This document shows, one piece after another, positions 48,841-58,377 of a DNA stretch of 64,000 bases. The notes beneath the pieces are model-generated. The model saw only the letters and a list, made by a program, of their open reading frames with translations. It was not told the origin of the DNA and ran no database searches. Location: assembly GCA_038206985.1 (NCBI GenBank), contig JBBRAH010000001.1, positions 132,091 to 196,090 of the forward strand, given 5' to 3'. Both the position numbers and the translations under genes were made by a program. The stretch comes from CAXMST01 sp038206985 (GTDB lineage: Bacteria; Actinomycetota; Thermoleophilia; Solirubrobacterales; 70-9). Position 1 is the stretch's first letter. Every line of letters starts with the position of its first letter.

Positions 48841-50215
48841 GGATGTAACAACCATGCCAGGACCGGCTGAGCCGTCGGTCGCCCAGGCGGTGCGCTGGGC
48901 GACCACCCAGCACCGCTTCTTCAACGAGAACGTCGAGCGCTACGGCTCCCCCTTTCGGATGCGGCTTCCGTTCGTCTACCGCTCGGGCGTGGTCGTCTTC
49001 GCGACCCGCTCCGCTGCCAAGCAGATCCTCCGCATGCCCGCCGAGCAGGCACGCGGCGGCGAGGCCTACGCAATACTGAGCGAGTCGAGCGGCCCGACCT
49101 CGGTGATCGTCCGCGACGGCGCCGAGCACCTGCGCCTCCGAAAGCTACTGCTGCCGCCGCTGCATGGCGAGCGACTCCAGCAGTGGGCCGGGTTCGTGGA
49201 GGAACTGACGCTGGCCGACATGGCGGGCTGGCCCGAGGGAGAACCGTTCCAGCTGCGACCAATTGCCGAGCGGATCACGATGACCGTGATCACGCGGATC
49301 ATTTTCGGGGTCCGGGACTCCGCGCGCGAAGCCGAGCTTCGCCGGCTGCTACCGGTTCTTTTCGACATCCCGCCGCTGGCGGCGCCTGGCTACTTCACGC
49401 GGCTCGCCCGCGTCGATCTGGGACCGCTCAGCCCCTGGGGCAACTTCCGCCGCAGGCGGGACCGGATCGATGCGCTGATCGCCAGCGAGATCGCCGAGCG
49501 CCGCGCCGAACCCACGCGATCGGCTGCCGGCGGCGATGCCAACAGCCGGGACATGCTCTCGATGCTGCTCGACGCACGCGACGAAGCGGGCGAACCGCTG
49601 AGCGATCGTGAGCTGCGCGATCAGCTCGTCACGATGCTCGTCGCCGGACACGAGACGACCGCGACTTCGCTGGCCTGGGCGCTGGAGCGCCTGCTGCGGA
49701 CTCCCGAGGTGCTCGAGCACCTGCTCGCCTCGCTCGAGGCCGGCGAGACCGGCTATCTCGACGCTGTGATCAAGGAGACCTTGCGGATCCGTCCGGTAGT
49801 TGCCCAGATAGGGCGCGTGATCGCCACCGAGAGCGTGATCGACGGCTGGCGCGTGCCGGCCGGCACGATGGTGATGGTCCCGTTGACCGTGCTCCACACC
49901 GACCCCACGGCCTTCCCCGATCCCGATGCCTTTCGTCCCGAGCGTTTCCTCGGCGAAGAGGATCCGGGCGAGTACGCCTGGCTGCCCTTCGGGGGCGGTG
50001 TCAAGCGCTGCCCGGGTGCGAGCCTGGCGCTCCTGGAGATGCGTGCGGTGCTGAAGACGATCCTGCTCAATGCTCGCCTGGCGCCCGACCGCCCCGAGCC
50101 CGAAGGCCAGCGCGTGCGAGGGATCACGCTCATCCCCGATCGGGGGGGCCGAGTGGTCCTGACGCAGCGACTCGACCGACAGACCGGCTTCGAGCCCGCC
50201 GAGGGAGCAGCGTGA
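48839..50215 (+). CDS. Cytochrome P450
   Basis: 458 aa haem-thiolate monooxygenase. I-helix oxygen-binding motif AGHETT, K-helix ExxR in KETLRIRP, and haem loop FGGGVKRCPGA with ligand Cys391. No N-terminal TM anchor. ATG 48839; ATG 48854 is an alternative. Substrate unknown; the TetR regulator and flavin monooxygenase next to it suggest oxidation of a lipid, terpene or aromatic compound. Redox partners are not in the window. Confidence 0.92.
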   Translation: MDVTTMPGPAEPSVAQAVRWATTQHRFFNENVERYGSPFRMRLPFVYRSGVVVFATRSAAKQILRMPAEQARGGEAYAILSESSGPTSVIVRDGAEHLRLRKLLLPPLHGERLQQWAGFVEELTLADMAGWPEGEPFQLRPIAERITMTVITRIIFGVRDSAREAELRRLLPVLFDIPPLAAPGYFTRLARVDLGPLSPWGNFRRRRDRIDALIASEIAERRAEPTRSAAGGDANSRDMLSMLLDARDEAGEPLSDRELRDQLVTMLVAGHETTATSLAWALERLLRTPEVLEHLLASLEAGETGYLDAVIKETLRIRPVVAQIGRVIATESVIDGWRVPAGTMVMVPLTVLHTDPTAFPDPDAFRPERFLGEEDPGEYAWLPFGGGVKRCPGASLALLEMRAVLKTILLNARLAPDRPEPEGQRVRGITLIPDRGGRVVLTQRLDRQTGFEPAEGAA

Positions 50216-50853
50216 GCGGCGTTCTCGACTCGATCCGCGAGACGGAGGCAGTGGAGCCCGAGCCCGATCCGACCACGACCACGGTGCTCGATGCCGCGCT
50301 CCGCCAGTTCGAGCTCTTCGGACTCGGGCACTCGACGGTCGAGGACATCGCCAAGCGCGCCCAGCTCGCGCGGGTCACGATCTATCGTCGATTCCCGACC
50401 AAGGACCGGCTGATCGAGGCCGTGATCCTGCGGGATCTGGGGCGCTTCCTCAACGACCTCGATGCTCTGGTCGAGCCGCTCGAGGATCCCGAGGAGCGGA
50501 TCATCGAGGGCTTCCTCTTCACGCTCGACGCAGCGCGCTCCCACGTCCTGCTCCAGCGACTGCTTGAGTCCGAGCCGGAGACGCTGCTTCCACATCTGAC
50601 CACCGACGGCGCCCCGTTCATCGCGAGTGCCCGCGAGTTCCTCGCCGCCCGCCTCGCTGGTGAGCAGGCCGGGAATCGAACCGCGCAGGAGCTCGCGACG
50701 CAGGCGGAGATCGTCGTCCGGCTGATCCTCTCCTTCCTGCTGACCCCCGATGCTCCGATCGATCTCGACGACCCGGCTCAGGCCCGCAGCTTCGCGCGCC
50801 GCTACGTCGGACCGATCCTGCGAGGCGGCGACCCGCCGCCGGCGAAGGGTTAG
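50212..50853 (+). CDS. TetR-family transcriptional regulator
   Basis: 213 aa. N-terminal helix-turn-helix (STVEDIAKRAQLARVTIYRRFPTKDRLIEAVI, about 40-75), C-terminal ligand-binding helices. GTG 50212 overlaps the P450 stop (GTGA), so it is translated with it and probably controls the P450-monooxygenase operon. Repressor function and inducer are inferred from the family. Confidence 0.9.
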   Translation: MSGVLDSIRETEAVEPEPDPTTTTVLDAALRQFELFGLGHSTVEDIAKRAQLARVTIYRRFPTKDRLIEAVILRDLGRFLNDLDALVEPLEDPEERIIEGFLFTLDAARSHVLLQRLLESEPETLLPHLTTDGAPFIASAREFLAARLAGEQAGNRTAQELATQAEIVVRLILSFLLTPDAPIDLDDPAQARSFARRYVGPILRGGDPPPAKG

Positions 50854-50862
50854 GCTCGGCTG

Positions 50863-52404
50863 ATGGCCGCCTCGCAGACGATCCCGAGCCCCGACCACGA
50901 GGTCGCAATCGTGGGCGCCGGCTTTTCGGGAATCGGCGCCGCGATCACGCTCGAGCGGGCAGGAATCGACGACTACGCCGTGCTCGAGGCCGGCGAGGGG
51001 GTCGGGGGCGCCTGGCACTGGAACACGTATCCCGGCGTGGCTGTCGACATCCCCTCGTTCAGCTACCAGTTCTCGTTCGCCAAGCGCGCCGACTGGTCGC
51101 GGGTCTATGCCCGGGGAGGCGAGCTCAAGCGCTACGCGGAGGACCTCGTCGACGAACATGGACTGCGCTCGCGGATCCGGTTCAACAGGAAGGTCGTCGC
51201 CGCGAACTTCGATCAGGACGCGCACCTGTGGCGGCTCGAGACCGAGGGTGGCGACCAGCTCAGCGCCCGCTTCGTGATCGCGGCCACGGGCGTCTTCAGC
51301 CAGCCCAAGCTGCCCGAGATTCCCGGCATCACGGACTTCGCCGGACCCACCTTGCATACCGCCCGCTGGGACCATGGGCTCGAACTCGCCGGTAAGCGCG
51401 TCGGGGTGATCGGCACTGGCGCCTCCGCTGTGCAGTTGGTGCCTTCGATCGCCCCCGAGGTCGAGGCGCTGACCGTCTTCCAGCGCACTCCGATCTGGTG
51501 CCTCCCCAAGCCCGACGGACCGATTGACGGCCGCGGTCGCTGGCTCCTGAAAAACCTTCCCGGCGCCCAGCTCGCGAGCCGGCTCGCGAGCCAGCTCTTC
51601 GTCGAGCTCACCTTCCCCCTGCCGGCTCACTTCGACGGGGTGGTCCCACTGAGCAAGCGCGGCGAGAGCATCGGCCGTCGCTTCCTCCGCGAGCAGGTCG
51701 AGGATCCGGAGGTTCGTGCGAAGCTCACGCCGGGCTATGGGCTCGGCTGCAAGCGCCCCGGATTCTCGAACGAGTATCTGGCGAGCTTCAACCGCGACAA
51801 CGTGAAGCTCGAGACGGATGGGGTCGAGTCCGTCGCAGCCGGCGGCGTGCGTACCGCCGCAGGCCGGCTGCACGAGCTCGACGTCCTGGTCTGTGCCACC
51901 GGTTTCAAGGTCTTTGACGAGGACAACATGCCCCCCTACCCGGTCACAGGCAGGAACGGAGTCGAGCTGGGCCAGTGGTGGGCCGAGAACCGCTTCCAGG
52001 CCTACGAGGGTGTCAGCGTCCCGGGTTTTCCGAACCTGTTCACGATTCTCGGGCCGTACGGCTACAACGGCGCCTCCTATTTCCAGCTGATCGAGACCCA
52101 GATGCGCCACATCTGCCGCTGCCTGGTGCGGGCCCGGAGCAAGCGCGCCACGCTGGTCGAGGTGAAGCGCGACGCCAACCAGCGCTATCTCGAGCAGATG
52201 CTCGGTCGCCGCGACAAGCAGATCTTCTTCCAGGGCACCTGCGACGGCACCAACAGCTACTACTTCGATCGCCACGGCGACGTCCCGTTCCGCGCCAGCC
52301 CGAGTATCGAGACGCACTGGCGCAGCGCTCGCTTCGATCTCGCCGACTACCGCTACGCGCAGCTCGTGGCGCAGCCCTCCGCACCGCAATCCCTGGCCGC
52401 CTAG
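50863..52404 (+). CDS. FAD-dependent monooxygenase, Baeyer-Villiger type
   Basis: 513 aa. Two Rossmann motifs: VGAGFSGIGAAI (FAD) near residue 17 and GVIGTGASAVQL (NADPH) near 184. The Baeyer-Villiger fingerprint FAGPTLHTARWD (FxGxxxHxxxW/D) is near 162. Converts ketones to esters or lactones, or oxidises amines/sulfides. Ten bases after the TetR gene. Together with the P450 this forms an oxidation cassette. Confidence 0.9.
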   Translation: MAASQTIPSPDHEVAIVGAGFSGIGAAITLERAGIDDYAVLEAGEGVGGAWHWNTYPGVAVDIPSFSYQFSFAKRADWSRVYARGGELKRYAEDLVDEHGLRSRIRFNRKVVAANFDQDAHLWRLETEGGDQLSARFVIAATGVFSQPKLPEIPGITDFAGPTLHTARWDHGLELAGKRVGVIGTGASAVQLVPSIAPEVEALTVFQRTPIWCLPKPDGPIDGRGRWLLKNLPGAQLASRLASQLFVELTFPLPAHFDGVVPLSKRGESIGRRFLREQVEDPEVRAKLTPGYGLGCKRPGFSNEYLASFNRDNVKLETDGVESVAAGGVRTAAGRLHELDVLVCATGFKVFDEDNMPPYPVTGRNGVELGQWWAENRFQAYEGVSVPGFPNLFTILGPYGYNGASYFQLIETQMRHICRCLVRARSKRATLVEVKRDANQRYLEQMLGRRDKQIFFQGTCDGTNSYYFDRHGDVPFRASPSIETHWRSARFDLADYRYAQLVAQPSAPQSLAA

Positions 52405-52414
52405 GTTCCTGCGC

Positions 52415-54613
52415 ATGCCCGATCCCAGACCGCGGAGATGTCGGCAGCTGCTCGTCGGGGTGACCTCACTCGCCCTGGTTGCGCTGTCCGCGCCCAGTGC
52501 CGGGGCGGCGGAATGCTTGACGCCGGTCGCCTCCGACGGCAACGAGGCACCCTGCAACCCCTACCTGTCCTCGCCGTCATGGGCGGAGTCGCACCGCAAC
52601 TCCTACGCCCAGGCCTCCTCCCCCTTCCCCGGTCCGCAACCCGGCGACGAAGTGAGCTACGAGCACCATCGCGGTGTCCTCGGCGCCCCGGTGATCAACA
52701 ACTTCACCGAGCCCTATGCCGACGGTGGTCGGGCCGTCTGGTTCAGCTCCGTCTCCTTCCCGGACGGCGAGTCCGTCTACAAGGCCGACTTCGAGACCGG
52801 CGAGATCATCGACATCGAGAGCAAGGCAACCCGCGGCGAGGCGACCGATCCCAACAGCGGAGGTGTCAGCGGCGCCTACAGCATCCTCGACGCCCAGAAC
52901 CGGTTGATCGTCGGACGCGAGCGCAAGCTCGACGTCTTCCAGGACAAGGTTGAGGGAGACCGCTTCTCGCCGATCGAGCGCAGCAAGGTCTTCACCTTCC
53001 CGGACGAGGTCTTCTGCGGCTCCAGGGACAAGATGGTCGGTCTGACGATGCTCTGGGACGGGACGATCGCCTTCGCGACCGAGCTCGGTGTGGTCGGGAC
53101 CGTGCCGGGCGAACCGGCGCAGATGAAGGCGAAGAGCATCCGCTCGATCTCGCTCAACGGATCCTCATGCCAGGGGGCGAGCGCGGACGACGACAACCTC
53201 GACGTGGTCTCGAACTCGATCGCGGCCGACGAGAATGGCGGGATCTACGTCGTCACGTCCAGGGCGACGTACAAGTTCCGCTGGGACGGATCGGACGTCG
53301 AGCAGGTGTGGCGTGGCTCCTACAACAGTGGTCAGAGCAGCGGCGTGCGATTGGGCGACGGCTCCGGTTCGACCCCGAGCCTGATGGGGACGGCGACAGG
53401 CGACGACCGCTTCGTGGTGATCACCGACGGCCAGGAGCTGATGCACCTGGTGCTGATGTGGCGCGACCGCATCCCCGCGGACTGGAAGGGCCTGCCCGGC
53501 CGACCGCGGCGGATCGCATGCGAGATCCCGGTGAGCTTCGGTGACCCAAACGCCACCGAGTCCCTCTCGGAGCAGTCGGTGTTGGTGCGCGGCCATTCGG
53601 CGGTCGTCGTCAACAACAAGCTCAAGAACGAGGACTCGTTCGCCAACCTCCCTCCCAACGCGCGGATCATCGCCGCTGCGCTGGCGGGCCAGGACCCCGC
53701 GAACGCGCCCTACGGGCTCGAGCGCTTCGACTGGAATCAGCGCAAGAACAAGTGCTCTTCGCGCTGGGCCAATCAAGAGGTCTCGATCCCCAATGGGATC
53801 CCCAGCATGTCGACCGCGACCGGGCTGATCTACGGGATCGGGCAGCGCGACGGTGTCTGGGGACTCGAGGGAATCGACTTCGAGACGGGTGAGTCGAAGC
53901 TCCGCGTCGAGAGCTCGGCGGACGTCACCGACAACAGCGTCTACGCCGCCACCACGGTCGCTCCCGATGGCGTGATCTGGACGGGGACCTTCCTCGGCTA
54001 CACGATCTTCCGGCCTGCGAAGGCCGAGCCAGCACCCGAATCCCTCGATCTGGAGTCGCTCAAGCGCTGCCGCGCCTCGGCTCCGCGGCCCCTGGTCGGT
54101 ACCGATGACGGCGAGGTGATCAGGGGGACCTCGAGCGTCGACGCGATCCTGGCGCGAGAGGGGCCCGACACGCTGATCGGCCGACCCGGCGACGACTGCC
54201 TCTACAGCGGCGGCGATCAGGACATAGCCCGGGGCAAGCGCGGAGACGATCTGCTTTTCGGCGGCCGTGGCCGGGACTCATTGACCGGGAACGGGGGCGA
54301 CGATCGGGCCTTCGGCGGGCCGGCGAGGGACCGGATCCGCGGCGGCGCCGGCAACGATGCCTTGAAGGGCCGGAGCGGACCTGACACCCTGAACGGCGGC
54401 AGGGGGTCCGATCTGCTGGTCGGTTCAGCCGGACGCGATCGGCTCAGGGGCGGAGGCGGCATGGACGAGCTGCGTGGTGGCAGCGGCTCCGACGTATTGC
54501 GAGGCGGTGGAGGCGGTGGCCTGCTCGACTGCGGCGCGGGTCGAGACAAGGCGATCGTCGCCTCAGGCGCCCCGACCAGGCTCCGTCAATGTGAGCGCGT
54601 GATCCGCCGGTAG
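52415..54613 (+). CDS. Secreted protein with C-terminal RTX-type calcium-binding repeats
   Basis: 732 aa. Signal peptide (about 1-32, ending GAAE), a large unassigned domain (about 40-550, propeller-like in parts with NRLIVGRERKLDVF and DRFVVITDGQELMHL), then eight or so Gly/Asp-rich nonapeptides (GGRGRDSLTGNGGDDRAFGG and so on, 590-710). These repeats bind Ca and fold outside the cell. Starts 11 bases after the monooxygenase. Its last 51 bases overlap the convergent PAP2 gene. The large domain is not assigned. Confidence 0.8.
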   Translation: MPDPRPRRCRQLLVGVTSLALVALSAPSAGAAECLTPVASDGNEAPCNPYLSSPSWAESHRNSYAQASSPFPGPQPGDEVSYEHHRGVLGAPVINNFTEPYADGGRAVWFSSVSFPDGESVYKADFETGEIIDIESKATRGEATDPNSGGVSGAYSILDAQNRLIVGRERKLDVFQDKVEGDRFSPIERSKVFTFPDEVFCGSRDKMVGLTMLWDGTIAFATELGVVGTVPGEPAQMKAKSIRSISLNGSSCQGASADDDNLDVVSNSIAADENGGIYVVTSRATYKFRWDGSDVEQVWRGSYNSGQSSGVRLGDGSGSTPSLMGTATGDDRFVVITDGQELMHLVLMWRDRIPADWKGLPGRPRRIACEIPVSFGDPNATESLSEQSVLVRGHSAVVVNNKLKNEDSFANLPPNARIIAAALAGQDPANAPYGLERFDWNQRKNKCSSRWANQEVSIPNGIPSMSTATGLIYGIGQRDGVWGLEGIDFETGESKLRVESSADVTDNSVYAATTVAPDGVIWTGTFLGYTIFRPAKAEPAPESLDLESLKRCRASAPRPLVGTDDGEVIRGTSSVDAILAREGPDTLIGRPGDDCLYSGGDQDIARGKRGDDLLFGGRGRDSLTGNGGDDRAFGGPARDRIRGGAGNDALKGRSGPDTLNGGRGSDLLVGSAGRDRLRGGGGMDELRGGSGSDVLRGGGGGGLLDCGAGRDKAIVASGAPTRLRQCERVIRR

Positions 54614-55546
54614 GCCGGTGTCGCGCCGCCGCTCCCATCGGTTCCACCCCACCATCACCACTCCGGCGTACAGCCAGCCGAGCAGGATGTCGAAGAAGTA
54701 GTGCTCGCCGGTGGCGATCAGGGTGAACGCCATCGCCAGCGTATAGAGCACCAGCAGGGGTCGCAAGCGCGGCCCGACGCGGTCCCAGAGAAAGAATGCG
54801 ACGAGCGCTGTGAAGCCGGCGTGCAGCGACGGGACAGCGGCGACCAGGTTGACGTTGCCCTGGCCCTTGGCGATCAGCCCGGCCGTGCCGACATCGAGTG
54901 CCTGGAAGCCCTGCGCGGTGGTGCGATTGATGCCCTCGAGCAGACCCATCTCTGCCGCCATCCAGGGCGGCGCCGCCGGGAAGGCGATGTAGGTGGCCAG
55001 ACCTGCGATGGCGAGTGTCACCAGACGGCGGCTGTAGCGCAGGAAGCCCGGACGATCGCGCGACCAGAGCAGGCCGGCTACCGCGAAGGGGACGATGAAG
55101 TACGACGTGTAAACGATCGAGAAGCCGACGTCCCACCAGCGGACCCCGGGGGTATCGAGCTGGGCCTGGAGCCACTCGGTTGGCGTCTGGCCAATGAAGA
55201 CGAAGCGGTCGAAGTCGATCATCGTAGTCGTGTGAATTCCGATCCCAAGCGAGTCGGCGGCGCCGCGGGTGACGTCGTAGACGGCCAGCACCGCGACAAT
55301 CGGCAGCCAGTCGACAACGATCTGCAGAATCTCGCGGGGCGGACGGCCGAGCGAGGCGAGGGCGAGCGCACCGCAGATCCAGAGGACCACCAGTTCGCGC
55401 TGGGTAGGGATGCCGTAGACCGTGCTCCAGAGGATGAGCACGACCAGGTAGAGGGCAAGCGCGCCGCGGCGCAGCGTGATCCAATGCCGGAACCGGAACC
55501 CGCCCGCGCGCTCGTCCCCGACTCGTGTCGCGTCGGTCGCGTTCAT
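54563..55546 (-). CDS. PAP2-superfamily membrane phosphatase/inositol phosphorylceramide synthase-like
   Basis: 327 aa, about six to seven TM segments. The acid-phosphatase motif AAVPSLHAGFTALVAFFLWD (SxxxH nucleophile region) near residue 230 and ATGEHYFFDILLGW with His/Asp near 275. Acts on a phospholipid or polyprenyl phosphate at the outer membrane face. I use ATG 55546 as start; an upstream frame to 55687 overlaps the cyclase gene and is not protein-like. Last gene of the M28-cyclase-PAP2 operon. Confidence 0.85.
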   Translation of the reverse strand: MNATDATRVGDERAGGFRFRHWITLRRGALALYLVVLILWSTVYGIPTQRELVVLWICGALALASLGRPPREILQIVVDWLPIVAVLAVYDVTRGAADSLGIGIHTTTMIDFDRFVFIGQTPTEWLQAQLDTPGVRWWDVGFSIVYTSYFIVPFAVAGLLWSRDRPGFLRYSRRLVTLAIAGLATYIAFPAAPPWMAAEMGLLEGINRTTAQGFQALDVGTAGLIAKGQGNVNLVAAVPSLHAGFTALVAFFLWDRVGPRLRPLLVLYTLAMAFTLIATGEHYFFDILLGWLYAGVVMVGWNRWERRRDTGLPADHALTLTEPGRGA

Positions 55547-55556
55547 GCCCGGAAAG

Positions 55557-57128
55557 CTAGGGGTTCGAGCGCCGTGGCACGGCGAGCTGGGTCTGCTGCT
55601 TGCGACCGCGCAGCTCGACCTTCTCGACCAGCTCCCACTCGCCGGCCTCCGGAGGCCCGGCGGACTCGATCGCCGCGCCGGAGGCAAGCAGGCGCCCGGG
55701 CCGCTCCTTCGCGAGCTCCGTCAACCGCGCGGCCTCGTTGACTGCATCGCCGATCACGGTGTACTCGTAGCGATGGGCGCTGCCGATGTTGCCGGCGACG
55801 ACGCGCCCGCAGGAGACCCCGATGCCTGCTCCCGCCTCCTCGAGCTCGCTCTCGAGGCGCCGGGAGAGATCCCGGCCCGCCGCCAGGGCACAGCCGGCCA
55901 TGTTCTCCAGCGGCTCCGGAGCGCCGAAGATCGCCAGCGCGGCGTCGCCCTCGAACTTGTTGACCCAGCCTTTGTGCTCCTCGACGACCTCGACCACCAC
56001 GGCGAAGAAGTCGTTGAGCAGGGAAACGACCCGATCCGGGCTGCGCTCCGCCGCGATCGTGGTGGAGCCGACGATATCCACGAACAGCACCGCGACCTCG
56101 CGCTCCTCCCCACCGAGCTCGCCGCTGCGATCGAGAGCGGCTCGGGCGACCTCCTCGCCGACGTGCATGCCGAACAGCTCGCGGATCTGCTCGCGCTCGC
56201 GCAGGCCCTCCGCCATGCGGTTGAAGCCGACCTGCAGCATGCCGACCTCGGTCCCGTCGTAGACCGGCACCTCGGCCTCGAGATCGCCGCGCTCGATCTC
56301 AGCGACCGCGTCACGCACCGAGACGATCGGATCGGCCGTCACCCGAGCCGCGAACAACGAGAAAAAGAAGCCGAGGATCAGCGCACCACTGCCAAGCCCC
56401 AGAACGGCGATCGAGAGTTGCTGGCGCGAGAAGTCCTGCTCCAGCAGCGCCGATAGGGCGATCATCACCAGGCCGAGGAGCGGAATCCCCGAGCCGATCG
56501 CCCAGGCGAACATGGCGCGGCCCGTCACGCCGGGCAGCGCGGGGCGATCCAGCGGCCGGGCCTGCAGCGCCCTTGCCGCCGCAGGCCGCAGGAGTCGCTC
56601 ACTGAGCAGGTAGGCCACCGCACAGGTGACCAGCCCACCGAGCGCGACCGTGATCGCCACCCGCTGACCCAGTTCGAATGAGTAGGTCAGGTTGTAGGCT
56701 CCGAAGAGGACCGCGGCGAGCATCCAGAGGGCCGCAATCACGAACAGGATGTTGAGCGGCGCACGGAGCAGATTGCGCTGCTCGGCGGCAGTCGGCTCAC
56801 GCTCCTCCTTGAGCCAGACGCGACCGGGGCGCAGCCTGTGCAGCGCCCAGAACATCCCGACCGGGAGAGCGAACAGCACGTAGATAGCGGCGAAGACGAG
56901 GTTCGTGATGATCGGTGCACTGTCGCCGTCCAAATCGCTCGTCGGCAGGACCCAGACGGCCAGCACGAAGACGGCGACCGTGCCGACGACGTTCGCGATC
57001 GCTGCCGCCAGGAGCGTGAGCCAGCGCACCGCCCGCTCGATGCTGCGGTCGCTCGGCCGGGAGAGATCCAGTGCCGAGGCGAGGCCCGGCGTCGCGATCC
57101 AGCGGGAGATCCGCCCGCGGCGCCTCAC
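55557..57128 (-). CDS. Membrane class III adenylate/guanylate cyclase with HAMP
   Basis: 523 aa. Six TM helices (about 35-250), a HAMP linker (about 265-320, PIVSVRDAVAEIERGDLE), and a C-terminal class III cyclase domain (about 335-505) with VLFVDIVGSTT (metal Asp), NKFEGDAALAIFGAP and GVSCGRVVAGNIGSAHRYEYTVIGDAVNEAARL. Same layout as the M. tuberculosis Rv1318c-Rv1320c group. Makes cAMP, or cGMP, from the inside in response to an unknown membrane signal. GTG 57128 overlaps the M28 peptidase stop. Confidence 0.9.
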   Translation of the reverse strand: MRRRGRISRWIATPGLASALDLSRPSDRSIERAVRWLTLLAAAIANVVGTVAVFVLAVWVLPTSDLDGDSAPIITNLVFAAIYVLFALPVGMFWALHRLRPGRVWLKEEREPTAAEQRNLLRAPLNILFVIAALWMLAAVLFGAYNLTYSFELGQRVAITVALGGLVTCAVAYLLSERLLRPAAARALQARPLDRPALPGVTGRAMFAWAIGSGIPLLGLVMIALSALLEQDFSRQQLSIAVLGLGSGALILGFFFSLFAARVTADPIVSVRDAVAEIERGDLEAEVPVYDGTEVGMLQVGFNRMAEGLREREQIRELFGMHVGEEVARAALDRSGELGGEEREVAVLFVDIVGSTTIAAERSPDRVVSLLNDFFAVVVEVVEEHKGWVNKFEGDAALAIFGAPEPLENMAGCALAAGRDLSRRLESELEEAGAGIGVSCGRVVAGNIGSAHRYEYTVIGDAVNEAARLTELAKERPGRLLASGAAIESAGPPEAGEWELVEKVELRGRKQQTQLAVPRRSNP

Positions 57129-58312
57129 CTGTCGGCCTCCCCGGCATCGACCGCCAGCAGAACGGCGCGCACGGAGTCGAGCGTGCGCTCAACGCCGGCC
57201 GCGTCCACGTTGGCGTAGGTGTCGGTGGGCCAGTGCAAGTTGGGGATCGAGCCCTCCTGGACTGAGAAGGTCAGCCCGCGACCACCGGCGGCATGCACCG
57301 GGCTCGTGTCGTAGGTGAGCCCGGCCGGGGAGTCCTCGGCCGCCAGCCGCAGGTCCGGCTGCTCCGTTGCGACGCGTTCAGCCACGGCGACGAGCTCCGG
57401 GTCGGCCGGCCATGTGGCGAGCACCCCCTCCTTCGTGAGGAAGCGCACCCGGCCGTCGCCGGCGACGTTGTCAACGTTGAGGAAGAGCCACTCCCGGGTG
57501 TCGTGCCGATCCATCAGGGCCTGGGCGCCGAGCGTGCCGGACTCCTCGCAGCCGGTGAGCACCAGGACCACGCGGGTACTGGACAGGGGCTCGGCAGCAG
57601 TCTCCATCGCGAGCACCGATGCGACCGCGCATCCGGAGGCGTTGTCGTTGGCGCCGGGCACGTCCACGCCACGGAGCTCGCGTTCGGCCAGCAGGGCGAG
57701 CCCGGCGGCGAGTACCGCCCGTAAGCCGCCTAGCGCGCGCCGGCCGCCGCGACTGCCCCCGAGCAGCGGCTCCCCAAGCGCCTGAGCCAGCCCGGCGATG
57801 CTCGTGGCCGAGATCCAGGCGCCGAGCAGATGCACGAAGCGCGGATCGAAGATCAGCCCGCTGCGGGATGTATCGAGGTGTGCCATCAAACAGACCGTGC
57901 GCCGCGCCTCAGCCGCCGGCTCGATCGTCGCGACCACGTTGCCGCTCTCCCACCTGCTGAACAGATCCGAGACGGGGGTCCAGCGCAGATCGCCCTCGGC
58001 GGCCAGCGCCACGCCGGACGCCAGTGCCAGCGCCGAGCGCAGCCTGCGTCGACGGGCCGACAGCAGGGAGGGCATCAGGCCGGTGAGTTGGATCGCTCCG
58101 AACGGCAGCGCGAACGTGGAATAGCCGTCGAACCGCTCGATCTCCGCCGGGACACCTTCGGAGACGAGCTCCACCCTGAGCCGCTCGCGCGCCAGCCTCT
58201 CCCCCGCGCTCGTCGGTCGCCTCGGTCCGACCTCGTCCGCGAGCATCGAGATCAGGTCGAGCGCCCGTTCGATCGGCGTCGCAGCGCCCTCCGTGTCAGC
58301 CGCGCCAACCAT
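57125..58312 (-). CDS. M28-family metallopeptidase
   Basis: 395 aa. Zinc-site motifs: MAHLDTS (His) near residue 145, GANDNASG (bridging Asp) near 220, CEESGTLG (Glu) near 257, NVDNVAGDG (Asp) and NLHWPTDTYANVD (His) near 362. An N-terminal helical part with a hydrophobic stretch (about 75-110) may anchor it to the membrane. Aminopeptidase-type activity is expected; the substrate is unknown. Heads an operon with the cyclase and PAP2 gene, divergent from the MMPL gene by 65 bases. Confidence 0.85.
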   Translation of the reverse strand: MVGAADTEGAATPIERALDLISMLADEVGPRRPTSAGERLARERLRVELVSEGVPAEIERFDGYSTFALPFGAIQLTGLMPSLLSARRRRLRSALALASGVALAAEGDLRWTPVSDLFSRWESGNVVATIEPAAEARRTVCLMAHLDTSRSGLIFDPRFVHLLGAWISATSIAGLAQALGEPLLGGSRGGRRALGGLRAVLAAGLALLAERELRGVDVPGANDNASGCAVASVLAMETAAEPLSSTRVVLVLTGCEESGTLGAQALMDRHDTREWLFLNVDNVAGDGRVRFLTKEGVLATWPADPELVAVAERVATEQPDLRLAAEDSPAGLTYDTSPVHAAGGRGLTFSVQEGSIPNLHWPTDTYANVDAAGVERTLDSVRAVLLAVDAGEADR

Positions 58313-58377
58313 GATGCTGCGATGCTAGAGCCGGAGTGGGATCAGACATGCAGACGCAGAAACGCGTGTGAGCTGAG

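Noticed and set aside
49753..52557. 934-codon minus-strand frame over P450, TetR and monooxygenase genes
   Set aside because: Antisense shadow; the plus-strand genes carry full family motifs.
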